Assembly (NCBI RefSeq): GCF_016746085.1
Contig: NZ_JAERTZ010000026.1
Span: 124,001 to 188,000 of the forward strand
Direction of reading: 5' to 3'
Length of the DNA stretch: 64,000 bases
Source of the DNA: Zobellella iuensis
GTDB lineage: Bacteria; Pseudomonadota; Gammaproteobacteria; Enterobacterales; Aeromonadaceae
Shown: in pieces, positions 21,901 through 28,581 of the stretch
Layout: each line of letters begins with the position of its first letter
Position numbering within the stretch: position 1 is the first letter of the stretch
The notes under the pieces: generated by a model
Told to the model about the DNA's origin: nothing
Seen by the model: only the letters and a program-made list of their open reading frames with translations
The model's database searches: none
Made by a program: the position numbers and the translations under genes

Positions 21901-22032
21901 GCCCCCTACCGTGCCTGCGGCCCAGTGCGCTTCGTTCGCTACCATGGCAGCAAGCCGATGAACATCACCTGGCAGTTGGAACACCCGCTGCCGGTGCGAC
22001 TGTTCAAGGAGTTCAGTGTGTTGAAGGGGTAA
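18904..22032 (+). CDS. PLD-nuclease / SF2 helicase with DUF3427-type C-terminus
   Basis: The 1042-residue protein has an N-terminal helical region (1-115) and a PLD-like nuclease domain with RLHAKAWIF (His220, Lys222) and GSANLSG at 238-244. An SF2 helicase core follows with ATGTGKT at 346-352, DECH at 441-444 and a QIGRGLRL motif VI. The long C-terminal region ends in a DUF3427-like domain marked by YHDYAISQSLFHWQSQNS. It shares the PLD-helicase plan with the preceding gene but has a different C-terminus, so the two look like diverged partners rather than recent duplicates. The ribosome site is AAGGA. Confidence 0.85.
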   Translation: MKTPLAQGLYDLLTTQGIAAALERSGLYAEPEALNPAFSHERLADALAEQLSQLLAEVAGDKQAKVKAQAELINDILQYSRQRLNQAEEPDLLCTPPQVLRSLYPAQRKPALPTIGLAQPWLFTAGKDSPALLHELTAELASCNNVDILVSFITVSGVRKIIEVLKRITSTDAGGASQARIRVLTTTYVGATEQKALDMLARLPHCEVRVSLDGRRTRLHAKAWIFERDTGFGSAYVGSANLSGAALMGGLEWTVKFTEKGQNLLFQRAQAHFETLWEDGEFQPYNPDNQTHRDELEKALKRESGRDLIATPTFFDIEPKPFQLDILEQLDNEREHGRMRNLLVAATGTGKTVMAAFDYRRLARKQGGWPRLLFIAHRKELLLQALRTFRLVLREPEFGDLFTGEHQPEQDQHLFATIQSLNARKLVTHQSAAYWQMVIVDECHHIEANSFDTLLSTLRPACLLGLTATPERADGKNILRHFDNRPDGSPAAQLRLWQALDLQLLAPFEYYACDDDTDYRGIPWQQANELKALDTLLTGNQVRAAAVIRAWQQLVDDPRRSKTLVFCVSIAHAEFMATQFEQAGILARVISGQSAAKERRDLPRQLERGEIHALVTVDLYNEGVDLPFVDTLLLLRPTQSSTLFQQQIGRGLRLFEGKESCLILDFVGQHKEGFRFDLLYGAITGLSRREVIGCIENGFARLPSGCHIQLQKQAREHILASLKQALNQNWRRLQQELHAYVSLTGNRRVALGDFLRDQQLELDDIYRGGNNSGWTNLQRDAGLLPGEANPEEHYFSRRLSSLLHLDDPEQLQLFGQVAEQRARYVIDDEQRRQRLQMLAYQIDGQQSQTGSAQAFLERLAQAPAVCDELAQLSRYLDARTQHQYPSLPGLEHTPLKLHAAYHNREILTAVGFLTAEKRTPFQAGVLVLKACKTELLFVTLDKSTSLHEGVAYHDYAISQSLFHWQSQNSAGPHTSTGRRYIDSGHNGWRFQLFVRIDKNAPYRACGPVRFVRYHGSKPMNITWQLEHPLPVRLFKEFSVLKG

Positions 22033-22041
22033 AAAGAATAG

Positions 22042-22061
22042 GCCCCCGCCTTCGCGGGGGC
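22042..22061. terminator. GC hairpin after the helicase operon
   Basis: The 8-bp stem GCCCCCGC/GCGGGGGC with loop CTTC lies 10 bp after the helicase stop, between convergent genes. There is no T-tract. The sequence resembles half of the REP-like element seen at 36761 and 47894. Confidence 0.55.
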
Positions 22062-22091
22062 GACATGGGATAGTTCAAGCGGAAGCTGAGC

Positions 22092-22583
22092 CTAGTCCTT
22101 GCTCTCAATGCCAAAACAACGCCGGTACAGCTCGCGCAGCTGTGCCGCCAGCTCGGGCTCGGGGCCGTCCACTGCTATGTTCGGCGCCACCTGATGGATG
22201 GACAGCGGCGCGACCGGCGAGGCCGGCAGGCCCCACTCCTGGCACCACTGGCCGAACTGCTCGGCCGAGCAAGCGTAAACGATGCGCCCCAGCCCCCCCC
22301 AGGCGTGAGCGGCGGAGCACATGGGACAGTGCTCACCCGAGGTATAGAGAATGGCGGCGGCCCGCTCCTGCTCGGTGAGGTGCCCGGCGGCCCAGCGCGC
22401 CAGGGCGATTTCCGGGTGCCAGGTGGGCTCGCGGCTGTGGATGCGGTTGCGATCTTCCGCCAGCACGCTACCGTCCGCTCCCACCAGCACGGAGCCGAAC
22501 GGCTGATCCCCGGCCGCCAGCGCCTGTGCCGCCAGTTCCACACAACGGCGCAGATGCCGTTTATCCTGTTCTGTGATTGCCAT
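22092..22583 (-). CDS. Nucleoside/base deaminase (CDA superfamily)
   Basis: The 163-residue zinc hydrolase has the cytidine-deaminase-superfamily motifs: HPE (His56, proton shuttle Glu58) and the PCxxC-type HCPMCSAAH (Cys86, Cys89). These families deaminate guanine, cytosine or tRNA adenosine. The HPE variant, with Pro in place of Ala or Val, and the extended C-terminus suggest a free base or nucleoside substrate rather than tRNA, but this cannot be fixed from sequence. The ATG at 22583 follows GGGAGGC. It is convergent with the helicase operon. Confidence 0.85.
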   Translation of the reverse strand: MAITEQDKRHLRRCVELAAQALAAGDQPFGSVLVGADGSVLAEDRNRIHSREPTWHPEIALARWAAGHLTEQERAAAILYTSGEHCPMCSAAHAWGGLGRIVYACSAEQFGQWCQEWGLPASPVAPLSIHQVAPNIAVDGPEPELAAQLRELYRRCFGIESKD

Positions 22584-22741
22584 TGTTGCCTCCCTTTAAA
22601 TTACGGTTCCAGATCATGTCATTGTCCCGAGTACGCATGTGGGCCCCGTAATGCCGTTCGGAGGATTCAGCCGTTCTCTTTACGGACCACGGATTTGCAA
22701 AGCGAGAGTAGACAGATCCACCACACTGATAGAAATAGCAG

Positions 22742-22759
22742 GCCCGGCCTATGCCGGGC
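22742..22759 (-). terminator. Hairpin downstream of the Ca/Na antiporter gene
   Basis: The 7-bp stem GCCCGGC/GCCGGGC with a 4-nt loop lies about 30 bp after the antiporter stop on the minus strand. It is followed on that strand by CTGCTATTTCT, a weak U-rich tail. Confidence 0.55.
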
Positions 22760-22788
22760 TCGCAAGAATCGGGCCCTTAGCCTCCGGC

Positions 22789-23766
22789 TCAGGCGGCGCC
22801 CAGCACGCCCAGCGCCAGCCAGGTGGTGTAACCGCCGTAGGCCAGCAGCAGCAGGCCGCCTTCATAACGGTTGATGCGGCCCTGGCGGCCCTTGAAACCG
22901 TAGCCCAGCACGAACAGCGACAGGGTCAGGGCACCCATCACCATAAAGTCGCGGCTGATCACCTCGGGCGCCACCGCCAGGGGATGGATGACACCGGCCA
23001 GCCCGACCACCGCCAGGGTGTTGAACAGGTTGGAGCCGATGACGTTGCCGATGGCCAGATCGTGCTCGTTCTTGCGGATGGCGGCGATGGACGACGCCAG
23101 TTCCGGCAACGAAGTGCCCACCGCCACTATGGTCAGGCCGATGATAAGATCGCTCACGCCGAAGGCCTGGGCCACGTTCACCGCGCCCCACACCAGGATG
23201 CGCGAGCTGATGATCAGCAACAGCAGGCCGGCCACCAGCCAGAACAGTGCCTGCTTGAGGCTCATCTGGTTTTCATCCAGCGCCTTGGCTTCATCCGCCG
23301 CCATGGCATCGTTGCCGTCGCGCAGGCCCTGCCAGATGCTCCAGCCCATCAGCAACACGAACACCCCCAGCAACACCAGGGCATCGCCGCGCGCAAGCCA
23401 GCCGTTCCACAACAGGCCGAGGGAAAGCAGGGTGATCAGCAGCAGTATCGGCAGCTCCTTGCGCAGCACCTGGGAATGCACGGTAATGGGGCTTATCAAC
23501 GCCGTTATCCCCAGGATCAGCCCGATATTGGCGATATTGGAGCCATAGCCGTTACCCAGTGCCAGGCCGGGGTTGCCTTCCAGGGCGGAGATGATGGACA
23601 CCACAATCTCGGGTGCCGAGGTACCGAAACCGACGATTACCATGCCGATCAGCAAGGGGGGCATGCCTGCATAACGGGCGGTGGCCGAGGCGCCGTCCAC
23701 GAAACGGTCGGCACTCCAGACCAGCACGGCCAGGCCGAGAGCAATGGCGGCTAACGACATCAGCAT
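22789..23766 (-). CDS. yrbG: Calcium/sodium antiporter, YrbG family
   Basis: The 325-residue inner-membrane protein (same length as E. coli YrbG) belongs to the CaCA cation exchangers. The two alpha repeats are seen as GFGTSAPEIVVSIISA in the N-terminal half and AVGTSLPELASSIAA in the C-terminal half, separated by an acidic cytosolic loop. I start at ATG 23766 behind GGGGGA; the longer frame upstream has no ribosome site and crosses the riboswitch. A probable yybP-ykoY manganese riboswitch lies in its leader, which suggests that export of divalent metal is induced by Mn2+. Confidence 0.9.
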   Translation of the reverse strand: MLMSLAAIALGLAVLVWSADRFVDGASATARYAGMPPLLIGMVIVGFGTSAPEIVVSIISALEGNPGLALGNGYGSNIANIGLILGITALISPITVHSQVLRKELPILLLITLLSLGLLWNGWLARGDALVLLGVFVLLMGWSIWQGLRDGNDAMAADEAKALDENQMSLKQALFWLVAGLLLLIISSRILVWGAVNVAQAFGVSDLIIGLTIVAVGTSLPELASSIAAIRKNEHDLAIGNVIGSNLFNTLAVVGLAGVIHPLAVAPEVISRDFMVMGALTLSLFVLGYGFKGRQGRINRYEGGLLLLAYGGYTTWLALGVLGAA

Positions 23767-23891
23767 GAGCAGGTTTCCCCCTGGGCCGGGGTAACAAAAA
23801 AACAGAAGGGTGTGTTGTGTTTCATAGGCGCTCTTCAGGGCGGGATCATGGATACCGGAGACCTCGTGACGTCCCGCCCGGAAAGTCACGC

Positions 23892-23999
23892 TGTCTCAGG
23901 TCTCATCAATCCATCAGGACACCACTGCCATAAGCCTTCGGCTCAGAGATTGTTGACAGTGGTTTCGGTGGGCACCGAACGATTACTCCCCCAAGAGGG
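23892..23999 (-). promoter_or_regulatory. Probable yybP-ykoY (Mn2+) riboswitch
   Basis: Read on the minus strand, the leader has the conserved GGGGAGUA element. Next come a hairpin (UUCGGUG/CACCGAA), a longer stem CCACUG/CAGUGG whose 5' side continues into GUCAACA, and a final GAGACC. These elements, in this order, match the Mn2+-sensing yybP-ykoY class known upstream of mntP and alx. The antiporter ATG is about 125 nt further on, and a GGGCGGGA/TCCCGCCC stem between aptamer and start could be the expression platform. Confidence 0.78.
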
Positions 24000-24045
24000 G
24001 CCTATTCTGACAGCTTGCTCAGAGGATGAAAAGGGGGAAAAGGAC

Positions 24046-24489
24046 TCAGCCCCGGCCGTTACCGCCGCCGTTACCGCCGCCGTTGCCGCCTCGGCCGGCA
24101 CTGTTGGCCGCGCCCATGGAGGAGCGGCTTTCACCCTGGGCGCCGATACCATTCTCCTGGCCCGACTCCTTCGCCTTGGCCGCCGCGGAGGTGATGGCGC
24201 CGGTCTGGCTGACCTGCTGGGCGTGTGCTATGGCCTCCAGGGCCTGCTCGGACGCTTCCCCTTCCTCCACCTTGATGCTCAGCTTGTCATATACCCGCTG
24301 CAGGGTCTCGGCACTGGCCGCGTGGATCACGGCGCCTTCGGTTACTTCTTCCGTTTGCTCGGGCGCCGGCTCTTCCGCCAGGGTTTCCTCTATCGACGTT
24401 TCTTCCACCAGGGGGGCTTCCTGGGCATAGAGGGCACCAGACAAGGCCCACAGGGTACAGGCCGCGGTGATCATGCTGGCTTTCTTCAT
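24046..24489 (-). CDS. Small exported Gly/Asn-rich protein, unknown function
   Basis: The 147-residue product starts with a clear signal peptide (predicted cut after LYA, about residue 22). A highly acidic stretch rich in Glu and Thr (about 25-55) and a helical middle region follow. The C-terminus is a low-complexity tail of GGN repeats ending in NGRG. The ATG follows AAGGAG. I do not recognise the family. It is probably periplasmic or secreted. It lies upstream of the riboswitch on the same strand, with about 46 bp between. Confidence 0.7.
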   Translation of the reverse strand: MKKASMITAACTLWALSGALYAQEAPLVEETSIEETLAEEPAPEQTEEVTEGAVIHAASAETLQRVYDKLSIKVEEGEASEQALEAIAHAQQVSQTGAITSAAAKAKESGQENGIGAQGESRSSMGAANSAGRGGNGGGNGGGNGRG

Positions 24490-24855
24490 CCTTCACTCCT
24501 TCTATAACAGGATGACGCTCCTCCCAACGGGAACGCCTTGGCGGATTCTAGGAGCGAATGGCCGCCGACAACAGCGGCCATGCGCTCGCCAGGGCCAGCT
24601 CCTGACGCCTGCCCTGCCGACAAAGCTCAAACGAGGCCTTTCCGGCGAAAAAAAAGGGGCAGGAAACACTCCACGCCTTTCCCGCCAAAACTGTGCGCCA
24701 TGTCGATAAATTGCACACCGCCGCCTCCCTCCAGGGAGGTATAGCGACCTTTATTGATCCAAATCAGCCCCGTTTGGTGATGCCACAACCAAACTTACAT
24801 ATGAAATACAGATTAAAACCAATCAACAACAAGCGCCAAGCGCAGGGAGCATCCC
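24490..24855 (+). promoter_or_regulatory. nirK upstream region with FNR-type box
   Basis: This 366-bp stretch has no convincing gene. It contains TTGATCCAAATCAG at 24754-24767, one mismatch from the FNR consensus TTGAT-N4-ATCAA. A TTACAT -10 candidate at 24795-24800 puts the box near -45, a class II activator position. An inverted repeat GTTTGGT/ACCAAAC (24772-24778, 24788-24794) lies between box and gene. FNR or a DNR/NNR-type regulator would give expression under low oxygen or nitric oxide. Confidence 0.72.
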
Positions 24856-26277
24856 ATGAAAGTGAGCAAGTTAGTCGCAGCCCTCGGCATGACCTTCGCC
24901 CTGTCCGTGCAGGCCAATACCCTGCCGGTGGAAGAAGCCGTTCTCACCGCCCCGCCCCTGGTGCCGCCGCCCATCACCCGGGATCACGCCGCCAAGGTGG
25001 TGGTGAAGATGGAAACCGTGGAAAAAGTGATGGAAATCGCCGACGGCGTGGATTACATGTTCTGGACCTTCGGCGGCTCGGTACCGGGCCAGTTCCTGCG
25101 GGTGCGGGAAGGGGATGAAGTGGAGTTCCACCTCTCCAACCACCCCGACTCCAAGATGCCCCACAATATCGACCTGCACGCGGTCACCGGCCCCGGTGGC
25201 GGTGCGGCGGCCTCCTTTACCGCCCCCGGCCACACCTCGGTGTTCAACTTCAAGGCGCTCAACCCCGGCCTTTACGTCTACCACTGCGCCACCGCGCCGG
25301 TGGGCATGCACGTGGCCAACGGCATGTACGGCCTGATCCTGGTGGAGCCGAAGGAAGGGCTGCCACCGGTGGATCGGGAATACTATGTGATGCAGGGCGA
25401 CTTCTATACCCAGGGCGCCTACGGTGAGCAGGGCCTGCAGCCCTTCGACATGGACAAGGCCATCAAGGAGCAGGCGGACTACGTGGTGTTCAACGGCGCC
25501 GTGGGGGCCCTGAACGGCGACAAGGCGCTGACCGCCAACGTGGGCGAAACGGTGCGCCTCTTTGTGGGCAACGGCGGGCCCAACCTGGTGTCTTCCTTCC
25601 ACGTCATCGGCGAAATCTTCGACAAGGTCTATGTGGAAGGCGGCGACCTGGTCAACCACAACGTGCAGACCACCCTGGTGCCGGCCGGCGGCGCCGCCAC
25701 CGTGGAATTCAAGCTGGACGTGCCCGGCAACTTCATCCTGGTGGACCACTCCATCTTCCGCGCCTTCAACAAGGGCGCGCTCGGCATGATGCAGGTGGAC
25801 GGCCCCGAGGACAAGGTAGTCTATTCCGGCAAGGTGGCCGACAACGTCTATCTGCCCGAGGGCTCGGCGGTGCAGAGCATTCCCAACGGTCATCCCAAGG
25901 TTACCGCCAAGAACAAGGAGGAGCAGATGCTGTACGGCAAGCGCGCCTATGAAGCCAACTGCCAGGCCTGCCACCAGGGCAGCGGCCAGGGCATTCCCGG
26001 CGCCTTCCCTCCGCTGGCCGCCTCCGACTACCTGAATGAAGATCCGATCCGCGCCATCGACGTGGTACTGCACGGTCTCAAGGGTCCGATCAAGGTCAAC
26101 GGCCAGGCCTACGACAGCATCATGCCGGGCATGCGCCTGTCCGACGAGGATGCCGCCAACGTGCTGACCTATGTGCTCAACAGCTGGGACAACCAGGGGG
26201 GCGAAATCACCCCCGCCCAGGTCGCCAAGCGCCGCGAGGAAGGCAAGGCCATAGTGATGGAAGGGAGCGCCCACTGA
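24856..26277 (+). CDS. nirK: Copper nitrite reductase with fused C-terminal cytochrome c
   Basis: The periplasmic enzyme reduces nitrite to nitric oxide in denitrification. After a signal peptide (about 1-20) come two cupredoxin domains. Type 1 copper ligands are His103, Cys144, His152 and Met157. Type 2 ligands are His108, His143 and His298, and the catalytic pair is Asp106/His249. A cytochrome c domain follows with CQACH at 369-373 and a likely axial Met423. The 473-residue NirK-cyt c fusion is of the three-domain type, where the haem is an internal electron donor. The stop overlaps the next gene. Confidence 0.95.
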   Translation: MKVSKLVAALGMTFALSVQANTLPVEEAVLTAPPLVPPPITRDHAAKVVVKMETVEKVMEIADGVDYMFWTFGGSVPGQFLRVREGDEVEFHLSNHPDSKMPHNIDLHAVTGPGGGAAASFTAPGHTSVFNFKALNPGLYVYHCATAPVGMHVANGMYGLILVEPKEGLPPVDREYYVMQGDFYTQGAYGEQGLQPFDMDKAIKEQADYVVFNGAVGALNGDKALTANVGETVRLFVGNGGPNLVSSFHVIGEIFDKVYVEGGDLVNHNVQTTLVPAGGAATVEFKLDVPGNFILVDHSIFRAFNKGALGMMQVDGPEDKVVYSGKVADNVYLPEGSAVQSIPNGHPKVTAKNKEEQMLYGKRAYEANCQACHQGSGQGIPGAFPPLAASDYLNEDPIRAIDVVLHGLKGPIKVNGQAYDSIMPGMRLSDEDAANVLTYVLNSWDNQGGEITPAQVAKRREEGKAIVMEGSAH

Positions 26278-27050
26278 TGAACCCGGCGCTGCTGCTGGTC
26301 CTGGCGGCGCTGCAGATGGCCGACCTGCCCGGCGGGGAGGTCCGGCCCCTGTATCTCAGCAAGGACAGCCCGCTCACCCGGGTGGCACCGTTCCGGCTGG
26401 ATGTCACCCCGGTCACCAACCGGCAGTTCGCCGACTTCGTGGCCGCCCATCCCCGCTGGCAAAAAGGGCGGCTTCCCGCCCTCTTCGCCGAGCCCAACTA
26501 CCTCAGGCACTGGCCGGGGGAGCAGCCCTCCCCCGCGCTGGCAGCCCAGCCGGTCACCCATGTGTCCTGGTTCGCGGCCAGCGCCTACTGCCAGGCCCAG
26601 GGCAAGCGGCTGCCGACGGTGGCGGAGTGGGAGTTCGCCGCCCAGGCGTCGGAGCAGGCCGCCAACGGCAGCAGCGAACCCGGCTACAACCGGCGTATCC
26701 TGTCCTGGTATGCCCGCCCCGCCACCGCCAGCCTGGCCGAGGTCGGCCAGGGTCCGGCCAATTACTGGCAGGTGCAGGATCTGCACGGCCTGGTGTGGGA
26801 ATGGACCCGGGATTTCAACTCCACCCTGGTCACCGGCGAATCCCGCGGTGACAGCAGCCTGGACGGGGCCATGTTCTGCGGCTCCGGCGCCGCCGGCAGC
26901 GCCGATCCGTCCGATTATGCCGCCTTTATGCGTTTCGGCTTTCGTTCCAGCCTGAAGGCCCCCTATACCCTGGGCAACCTGGGTTTTCGTTGTGCACAGG
27001 AGATAACCGATGAAACCATGGCTACTGCTGATCTGGCTGGCCGCCTTTAA
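26277..27050 (+). CDS. nirV: NirV-like formylglycine-generating-enzyme family protein
   Basis: The 257-residue protein has a hydrophobic N-terminus (probable export signal) and an FGE/SUMF1-type domain, with DVTPVTNRQFADFV near the start, HVSWFAASAYCQAQGKRLPT in the middle and NLGFRC at the end. Genes of this family commonly follow nirK and are called nirV; their role in NirK maturation is not established. It overlaps nirK (TGATGA) and its end overlaps the next gene by about 40 bp, so all three are cotranscribed. Confidence 0.82.
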   Translation: MNPALLLVLAALQMADLPGGEVRPLYLSKDSPLTRVAPFRLDVTPVTNRQFADFVAAHPRWQKGRLPALFAEPNYLRHWPGEQPSPALAAQPVTHVSWFAASAYCQAQGKRLPTVAEWEFAAQASEQAANGSSEPGYNRRILSWYARPATASLAEVGQGPANYWQVQDLHGLVWEWTRDFNSTLVTGESRGDSSLDGAMFCGSGAAGSADPSDYAAFMRFGFRSSLKAPYTLGNLGFRCAQEITDETMATADLAGRL

Positions 27051-27549
27051 CCTCCAGGCGGCCCTGCCCGGCGACTCCGTCTACCAGCTCGATGCCCCCT
27101 GGCAGGACAGCCGGGACGAACGGCTCCAGTTGCGGGAGCTGGCCGGCAAGAAACAACTGCTGGGCTTTATCTATACCGACTGCGCCACCGCCTGCCCGGT
27201 GATCGTGGCCAACCTGCAGGCGGTGCAGAAAGTGCTGACCCCGGCGCAGCAGGCCGAACTCGGCTTCGTGCTGGTGTCGCTCACCCCGGGGCGGGACACC
27301 CCCAGGGTGCTGCGGCATTTCGCCGAGCAGCGCGGCCTGGATGAACACTGGACCCTGCTGAGCGGCACCGATGATAACGTGCGCGAGCTGGCCATGGCGC
27401 TCAATATCCAGTACATGGGGCAGGCCGACGGCGAGATTTCCCACTCCAATGCCATCACGGTGCTGGATGAACAAGGCCGGCTGTGGTTACAGCAGGTCGG
27501 CCTGCCCGAGGGCGCCCGGGATCTGGCCGACCAGCTGTTCGTACGCTAG
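27010..27549 (+). CDS. SCO1/SenC/PrrC-family copper chaperone
   Basis: The 179-residue thioredoxin-fold protein has an N-terminal signal or anchor and the copper-binding CxxxC (Cys58, Cys62) with the distant His145 in ISHSNAI. SCO proteins deliver copper to cuproenzymes such as cytochrome oxidase. As the last gene of the nirK operon this copy probably serves copper loading of NirK, which is inference from context. The start lies inside the end of the previous gene. Confidence 0.88.
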   Translation: MKPWLLLIWLAAFNLQAALPGDSVYQLDAPWQDSRDERLQLRELAGKKQLLGFIYTDCATACPVIVANLQAVQKVLTPAQQAELGFVLVSLTPGRDTPRVLRHFAEQRGLDEHWTLLSGTDDNVRELAMALNIQYMGQADGEISHSNAITVLDEQGRLWLQQVGLPEGARDLADQLFVR

Positions 27550-27553
27550 TCCT

Positions 27554-28186
27554 CTAGCCTTCCAGCTCGGCGATGCGCGCCTGCAGGCGCTGCACTTGCG
27601 CTTCCAGCTCATGGATGCGCGCCTGCAGCTCGGCCTCCCGGTCCTGGCCGCCGGGCTCCTGCTCGGCATCGAGCGCGGCGTAGTCGGTATTGCCGAACAG
27701 GTGGGCGTAGCGGGATTCCCGCTTGCCGGGCTGGCGCGGCAGCCTGACCACGAAGGGGCCCTTGTCGGCCAGGCTTTGCAGGCAGGCTTCCACCTGGGTC
27801 ACGTCGTCGAAGGCATGCAGGCGCGGGGTTCGGCTGCGCAGCTCACCCGGGGTCTGGGGGCCACGCAGCAGCAGTTCGCAGACGATGGCCAGCTCTCCCG
27901 GGCTGAACTGCAATTCACCGAATTCGGTGTTGCAGAAACGGTGTTGATACTTGGCGGCACGGGCATTAAAGCCCGCCATGTTATTCACCAGACGCCGGGC
28001 AATCAGCGTATTCAGCACCGACTGCACCGCCTTCTCGTCCAGGCTCAGCACCGGGTCCCGGTTGCTTTTCTGGTTGCAGGCATTGACCAGCGAATTCAGG
28101 GTAAGCGGATACACTTCGGGGGTGGAAACCTGTTTTTCGATCAGGCAGCCAATCACCCTTTGTTCGAGGGCGGAAAGCATTTCCAT
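27554..28186 (-). CDS. yceH: YceH family (DUF480) protein
   Basis: The 210-residue protein has tandem winged-helix domains typical of DUF480/YceH, beginning [17 protein letters not shown] and ending in a coiled coil (about 175-208). No biochemical role is known. I start at ATG 28186 because it has GAGGAG upstream and matches the ~215-residue family length; the frame extends further upstream without support. It is convergent with the SCO gene, 4 bp apart. Confidence 0.9.
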   Translation of the reverse strand: MEMLSALEQRVIGCLIEKQVSTPEVYPLTLNSLVNACNQKSNRDPVLSLDEKAVQSVLNTLIARRLVNNMAGFNARAAKYQHRFCNTEFGELQFSPGELAIVCELLLRGPQTPGELRSRTPRLHAFDDVTQVEACLQSLADKGPFVVRLPRQPGKRESRYAHLFGNTDYAALDAEQEPGGQDREAELQARIHELEAQVQRLQARIAELEG

Positions 28187-28581
28187 AAGCAGACTCCTCA
28201 GGTTTATTGCTTTCAGCCTACCGGACAAACCCCGAAACACCAACGAATTCCGTGATTTAAGCCGCTACCGGAGCTCTGTCCAAGGACCACGCGGATAAAG
28301 CTGCCACCAGGGCAATGCCCGTCCAGGTCCCTACAAGTAAATTGAAAGCCATCCGGAATCAAGAGGGTGGCGAGGCGGCCGATAAAGAAAAAAGCAGTGT
28401 CTGTTGTTGCGGCCAAGAAAGGTCTCAAGTGACAACATATCTGCACGTAAAACCGCGGTAAAAACTGTGCACCAACGCAGGATATTGCAAACTTTTAAAT
28501 TTTTTCAGTATGTTACTCTGATATATACGACTAAAGTATGAGCCGCTCTCGATCAAACAATAATTATAGGGACCTAGTTGT
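28187..28581 (+). other. Intergenic region upstream of the chemoreceptor gene
   Basis: This 395-bp divergent region has no supported gene. The part from about 28480 to 28570 is AT-rich and probably holds the promoter. A GCCGATAA at 28378 matches a flagellar sigma-28 -10 element, but no good -35 lies at the right spacing. A minus-strand frame at 28213-28446 has no ribosome site or recognisable domain. Confidence 0.5.

Noticed and set aside
28378-28385. Sigma-28 promoter for the chemoreceptor gene (GCCGATAA)
   Set aside because: The -10 matches, but the -35 at the proper spacing (TCAAGAGG) is poor and the site is about 200 bp from the start.
28213-28446. 77-codon minus-strand frame upstream of yceH
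   Set aside because: No ribosome site, no domain, and it overlaps the yceH leader.
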